DNA of 64,000 nucleotides, taken from Novosphingobium sp. ERN07. GTDB lineage: Bacteria; Pseudomonadota; Alphaproteobacteria; Sphingomonadales; Sphingomonadaceae. Position 1 is the stretch's first letter; each line of letters begins with the position of its first letter. The position numbers and the translations under genes were made by a program. The stretch spans positions 1 through 64,000 of the forward strand of contig NZ_JABAID010000018.1 of NCBI RefSeq assembly GCF_012641335.1, given 5' to 3'. Below the pieces are notes generated by a model. It was not told where the DNA came from, ran no database searches, and was given only the letters and a program-made list of their open reading frames with translations. Shown here piece after piece: positions 61,064-64,000 of this stretch.

Positions 61064-62756
61064 GCGCGCTTACCTGCGGCTCCATGCGCGTCTGCCCATG
61101 CTCCAGCCGGATCACATGATCGGCCATGTCTGCCAGCGCGGGTTTGTGCGTGATGACGAGAAGTGTGGCGTGCGGCAGAGCGCGGCGCAGGCCCAGCGCC
61201 ACCGTGCGTTCCGTTTCTTCGTCCAGCGCGGCGGTGGGTTCATCAAGGATCAACACATCAGGCTGGCGCAGCAGCGCGCGGGCAATAGCCACGCGGTGCC
61301 GCTCGCCCGTTGAGAGCGCAAGGCCCCGTTCGCCGGTGCGCGTGGCAAGGCCTTCGGGCAGGCGCGCGATCAGCGTGTCCAGCCCGGCGGCGCTGGCGGC
61401 GGCGGCAATGTCTTCGCCCGACGCATCGCGATGCGCAAAAGCGATGTTTTCAGCGATTGAGGTGTTGAACAGGAACGGTGCCTGATCCACCAGCAGGACA
61501 CGCGCGCGCAAATCGCTCAAGGAAAGCTCACGCAGGTCAGTGCCGTCGATGGTTACGCGACCCTCCACCGGATCGACGAAGCGCACCAGCATGTCCGCCA
61601 GCGTCGATTTTCCCGCGCCTGACTGGCCGATGATCGCGGTGAGCGAGCCTGCCGGAATGACAAGGCTGGCATCGCGTAGCACTGCTTCGCGCCCATGATG
61701 CATGGTCACGCCCTCAAGCCGGATTTCGCGCGTTACGCCCGCCAGCGGCCAGGGAGAGGGCGCTTCCACCACTTCGGGTGCGGTGTCGAACAGTTCGAAT
61801 ATCCGGGCCAGCGCCACGCGCGCCGTGGCAAGGCTGGCCGTCAGCCCCATCAGCGCCTGCACCGGGGCCAGCAATCGCCCGTGATAGGTGATGAAGGCCA
61901 CCAATGCGCCGATCGTCATCGTGCCGTCGATGATCTGCTTGCCGCCATAGAGGATCACCGCCGCGCTTGATGCAGTAACAATCGTGCCGGGCAGAGCGCC
62001 TGTCAGGAACGAGGTGGTCTGCATTTTCAGCATGGCAGCCACGAACCCACCGTTGGCGCGGGCGAAACGGTCGGCTTCGTGCGCTTCGGCCCCCAGCGCA
62101 TTGACCGTGCGCATTCCAAGTATGGTATCGGCCAGAATGCTGCCGATATCCGCCCCGCGCTCGCGCATCTGGCGGGTCAGGTTGGTCATCCGGCGCTGGA
62201 AGTGCAGGAAGCTGATCACCGCCAGAGGCACCAGTACCGTGCCGACCAGAAACAGCTTCCAGTCCAGCCACAGCATCATGCCCACGCTGCCCGCAAAGAA
62301 CAGCAGATTGCTCAGCACCGAAAGGAGCGTATCGCCCGCCACGCGCTGCACATCGGAGACATCGCTGTTCAGCCGTGACATCAGATCGCCCAGCCGGAAG
62401 CTGCCGTAAAAGCGCAGAGACAATCGTTGCAAATGTCGTAGCAGCCCCACGCGCATGTCGAACAGCATCTGCGCCGAAAGCGAGACGTAACGGTAGGATA
62501 CGAGGGCATTGACCGCAAAGCCCCCCACCGTCGCGCCCATCATCAGCGCGGCGATCTTTACCAACATGTCCCAGTCGCGCTTCATCAGCGCTTCGTCGAT
62601 CATCAGCTTGGAAATCCACGGCTGCGCCAGCGTCAGACCGGTGGCGAGGAGGCTACCCACCAGCACTAGCACCAGACGCGGCGCATAGGGCTTTAGCCAA
62701 GGCCACAGCCGCTTGTACGTGCTCCACGGCGCGATTTTTGGCGGCGGCGGGGTCAC
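61056..62756 (-). CDS. qhpF: QhpF-like ABC exporter (fused membrane and ATPase domains)
   Basis: A protein of 566 residues. Six membrane helices (~20-310) are followed by a nucleotide-binding domain with Walker A 'GQSGAGKST', signature 'LSTGERHRVAIARAL' and Walker B 'VLILDEPTAALDEE'. It is a half transporter that should work as a dimer. In the qhp pathway it is needed to make active enzyme, probably by exporting the processed small subunit to the periplasm. Start overlaps qhpG (ATGA). Confidence 0.85.
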   Translation of the reverse strand: MTPPPPKIAPWSTYKRLWPWLKPYAPRLVLVLVGSLLATGLTLAQPWISKLMIDEALMKRDWDMLVKIAALMMGATVGGFAVNALVSYRYVSLSAQMLFDMRVGLLRHLQRLSLRFYGSFRLGDLMSRLNSDVSDVQRVAGDTLLSVLSNLLFFAGSVGMMLWLDWKLFLVGTVLVPLAVISFLHFQRRMTNLTRQMRERGADIGSILADTILGMRTVNALGAEAHEADRFARANGGFVAAMLKMQTTSFLTGALPGTIVTASSAAVILYGGKQIIDGTMTIGALVAFITYHGRLLAPVQALMGLTASLATARVALARIFELFDTAPEVVEAPSPWPLAGVTREIRLEGVTMHHGREAVLRDASLVIPAGSLTAIIGQSGAGKSTLADMLVRFVDPVEGRVTIDGTDLRELSLSDLRARVLLVDQAPFLFNTSIAENIAFAHRDASGEDIAAAASAAGLDTLIARLPEGLATRTGERGLALSTGERHRVAIARALLRQPDVLILDEPTAALDEETERTVALGLRRALPHATLLVITHKPALADMADHVIRLEHGQTRMEPQVSAHG

Positions 62757-63790
62757 GCCGCCTGCTCGCGTCGGATCAGGTCGAAGCCGTGCAGGGCAAA
62801 GCGCGGTTCGGGCAGCTTGGCCAGCAGTGCGGTGGCGCGATCATAGCCTTCGCGCGCGGCGGCATACTGGTCGTGCCACCAGCGGCCTGTGCCGCCGTTG
62901 GCGTAGAACGGCAGCGAAAGTTGCAGGTGCCGCCGCAGCGATGCCAGCAGCAGCGAATGGTAATGCGTGGCAAGGGCTGCCGCATCCTCACCCCGCGCCA
63001 GAGCCGATATGACGGCACTGGCCAGTATCCCCTCCCGCGCGGCCTGCGCGGTGCCATCGCCGCAGATCGGGTCGAAAGCGACGGCGCTTGTGCCGCACGC
63101 AAGCCAGCCATCACCCGCCAGCCCTGCCAACATGCGCGGGCTGGTGTCAAATTGGACGCCTGATGGTTCCAGCGTTTCGATCAACGGGCCGATCAGCGGT
63201 GCGTCCTGAGCCAGCGCTTGTGGATCGCCGCCGACAGCCAGCAACCACGCTTGCCCAGAACCATCGGGGATCAGGAACAGCCAGCCCGCATCGACGGCCT
63301 CGATCCAGCAGGTTGCGGGTGGTGCATGGGCGGCAAGGATGACGCGGGCGGTGGCGGAAAGGCGTGCTCCGAAACGCAGCGTTTCCCATTCTGGAAAGGG
63401 CAGCATTGCGTGGACCGAAAAGCTGCCGTTGAAATCATTGGATTGTTGGATTTTCTGGTTTAGTTTCAACGTGTTTCCCTGGGGAAACATATCAAGAACA
63501 TTGACAAGATCATCCTCAGAAACAACCACCGCGCCATGCGGCATCGTTACGGCTTCCGCGTTTCCCCACCGCACCACACGCCGTTCGATCCGGGGCTTAT
63601 CGGCAAAGAGCGCAGGCTTGCCGAACACATCGCGCAGCAGCGCCAGCGCCGGGTCGCTCAGCATGATCACCGGCACTGGACGGCGAAGGCCGGGCTCGCG
63701 CGTAAACGCAAACCCGGCCCGGTCCATAAGGTGCGCGGCCGTAGCCACCGCGACACCTTGCCCTCGCAAGTGGATACCCGGCGTGCTCAC
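62753..63790 (-). CDS. qhpG: QhpG-like flavoprotein monooxygenase
   Basis: A protein of 345 residues from GTG 63790. The N-terminal FAD-binding strand is degenerate ('HLRGQGVAVATAAHLMDRAG', G-x-G but not the third Gly), and the C-terminal part has 'FDPICGDGTAQAAREG', matching the 'DPxxGqG' FAD motif of tryptophan-halogenase-like enzymes. In the known pathway QhpG hydroxylates the Trp that becomes the tryptophylquinone cofactor. It overlaps the upstream gene by GTGA. Confidence 0.82.
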   Translation of the reverse strand: MSTPGIHLRGQGVAVATAAHLMDRAGFAFTREPGLRRPVPVIMLSDPALALLRDVFGKPALFADKPRIERRVVRWGNAEAVTMPHGAVVVSEDDLVNVLDMFPQGNTLKLNQKIQQSNDFNGSFSVHAMLPFPEWETLRFGARLSATARVILAAHAPPATCWIEAVDAGWLFLIPDGSGQAWLLAVGGDPQALAQDAPLIGPLIETLEPSGVQFDTSPRMLAGLAGDGWLACGTSAVAFDPICGDGTAQAAREGILASAVISALARGEDAAALATHYHSLLLASLRRHLQLSLPFYANGGTGRWWHDQYAAAREGYDRATALLAKLPEPRFALHGFDLIRREQAA

Positions 63791-64000
63791 TGCGTGATGA
63801 TCATCCCCGCGCCGGTGGTGTCATTCCCCAGATCGACGGTCTTCACATGCTGCAGCGTCTGCGCATCGTACATCTCGATGTCATAGCTTGCGCCATAGAT
63901 GTAGAGCAGCTTGGTATCGCCCGAAATGCCGAACTGGAAGCGCGAACGGCAGGGGAACTCGGCCTTGTTCTTGACCAGATTGGTCGTGAGGTCGAGATGC
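63787..64000 (-). CDS. C-terminal part of quinohemoprotein amine dehydrogenase beta subunit (probable), cut by window edge
   Basis: Minus-strand frame open from the window edge to TGA at 63789-63787; 70 residues visible, ending 'GNDTTGAGMIITQ'. The repeated 'LYIYGASYDIEMYDAQTL' pattern is that of a YVTN-type beta-propeller blade. Upstream of qhpG, a beta-propeller is what the beta subunit (QhpB) would be. This rests on context and a short stretch only. Confidence 0.6.
   Translation of the reverse strand, partial: HLDLTTNLVKNKAEFPCRSRFQFGISGDTKLLYIYGASYDIEMYDAQTLQHVKTVDLGNDTTGAGMIITQ

Overview
The window reads as the chromosome of an alphaproteobacterium, most likely a sphingomonad (Novosphingobium/Sphingomonas type). 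The reasons are high GC, dense coding, two large TonB-dependent receptors of the style common in that group, a type VI secretion system (T6SS) of the alphaproteobacterial 'imp' kind without tssJ, and a quinohemoprotein amine dehydrogenase (qhp) maturation cluster. No rRNA, tRNA, CRISPR array, prophage or insertion sequence could be supported. This taxonomic reading is an inference from gene content only.

Layout. (1) 1-6306: the 3' part of a large repeat-rich filamentous-haemagglutinin-like adhesin, translationally coupled to an exported TPR/CHAT (caspase-like) protease. (2) 6486-8263: PAAR spike tip, DUF4123 chaperone and a CPBP intramembrane protease, followed by a convergent M23 peptidoglycan endopeptidase (8272-9711). 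(3) 9833-19427: tssK, tssL with OmpA domain, tssM, tagF, pppA, ppkA. (4) 19467-23625, opposite strand: tagH (FHA), an unknown gene and vgrG. (5) 23994-35611: an OmpA protein, then tssA, tssB, tssC, hcp, tagJ, tssE, tssF, tssG, tssH (clpV). (6) 35638-38030: lipoprotein, M15-like peptidase with a peptidoglycan-binding domain, GH24 lysozyme, lipoprotein. This looks like a T6SS effector/immunity pair of pairs. (7) 38046-48435: a SAM methyltransferase, then a block on the minus strand holding a membrane-fused DyP peroxidase, a cytochrome P450, a class III cyclase/AAA ATPase regulator and an unknown gene, with a divergent Crp/Fnr regulator. (8) 48490-55018: mtgA, an Oar-like TonB receptor, a metallophosphatase, a SIMPL protein and glyoxalase I. 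(9) 55414-64000: a TonB receptor, then on the minus strand the beta-subunit end, qhpG, qhpF and qhpE genes and a TPR-sulfotransferase.

How the parts work together. The T6SS has sheath (TssB/C), tube (Hcp), spike (VgrG, PAAR), baseplate (TssA/E/F/G/K), membrane complex (TssL/M), the recycling ATPase ClpV and the phosphorylation switch PpkA/PppA/TagH/TagF. The missing TssJ anchor appears to be offset by peptidoglycan-binding OmpA domains on TssL and on a separate protein. The peptidoglycan hydrolases next to it are the best candidates for cargo. The peroxidase/P450/cyclase/Crp block is the least familiar part of the window and is a candidate for an undescribed signalling or oxylipin-type system. 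The qhp genes mature and export the cross-linked small subunit of an amine dehydrogenase whose other subunits must lie beyond position 64000.
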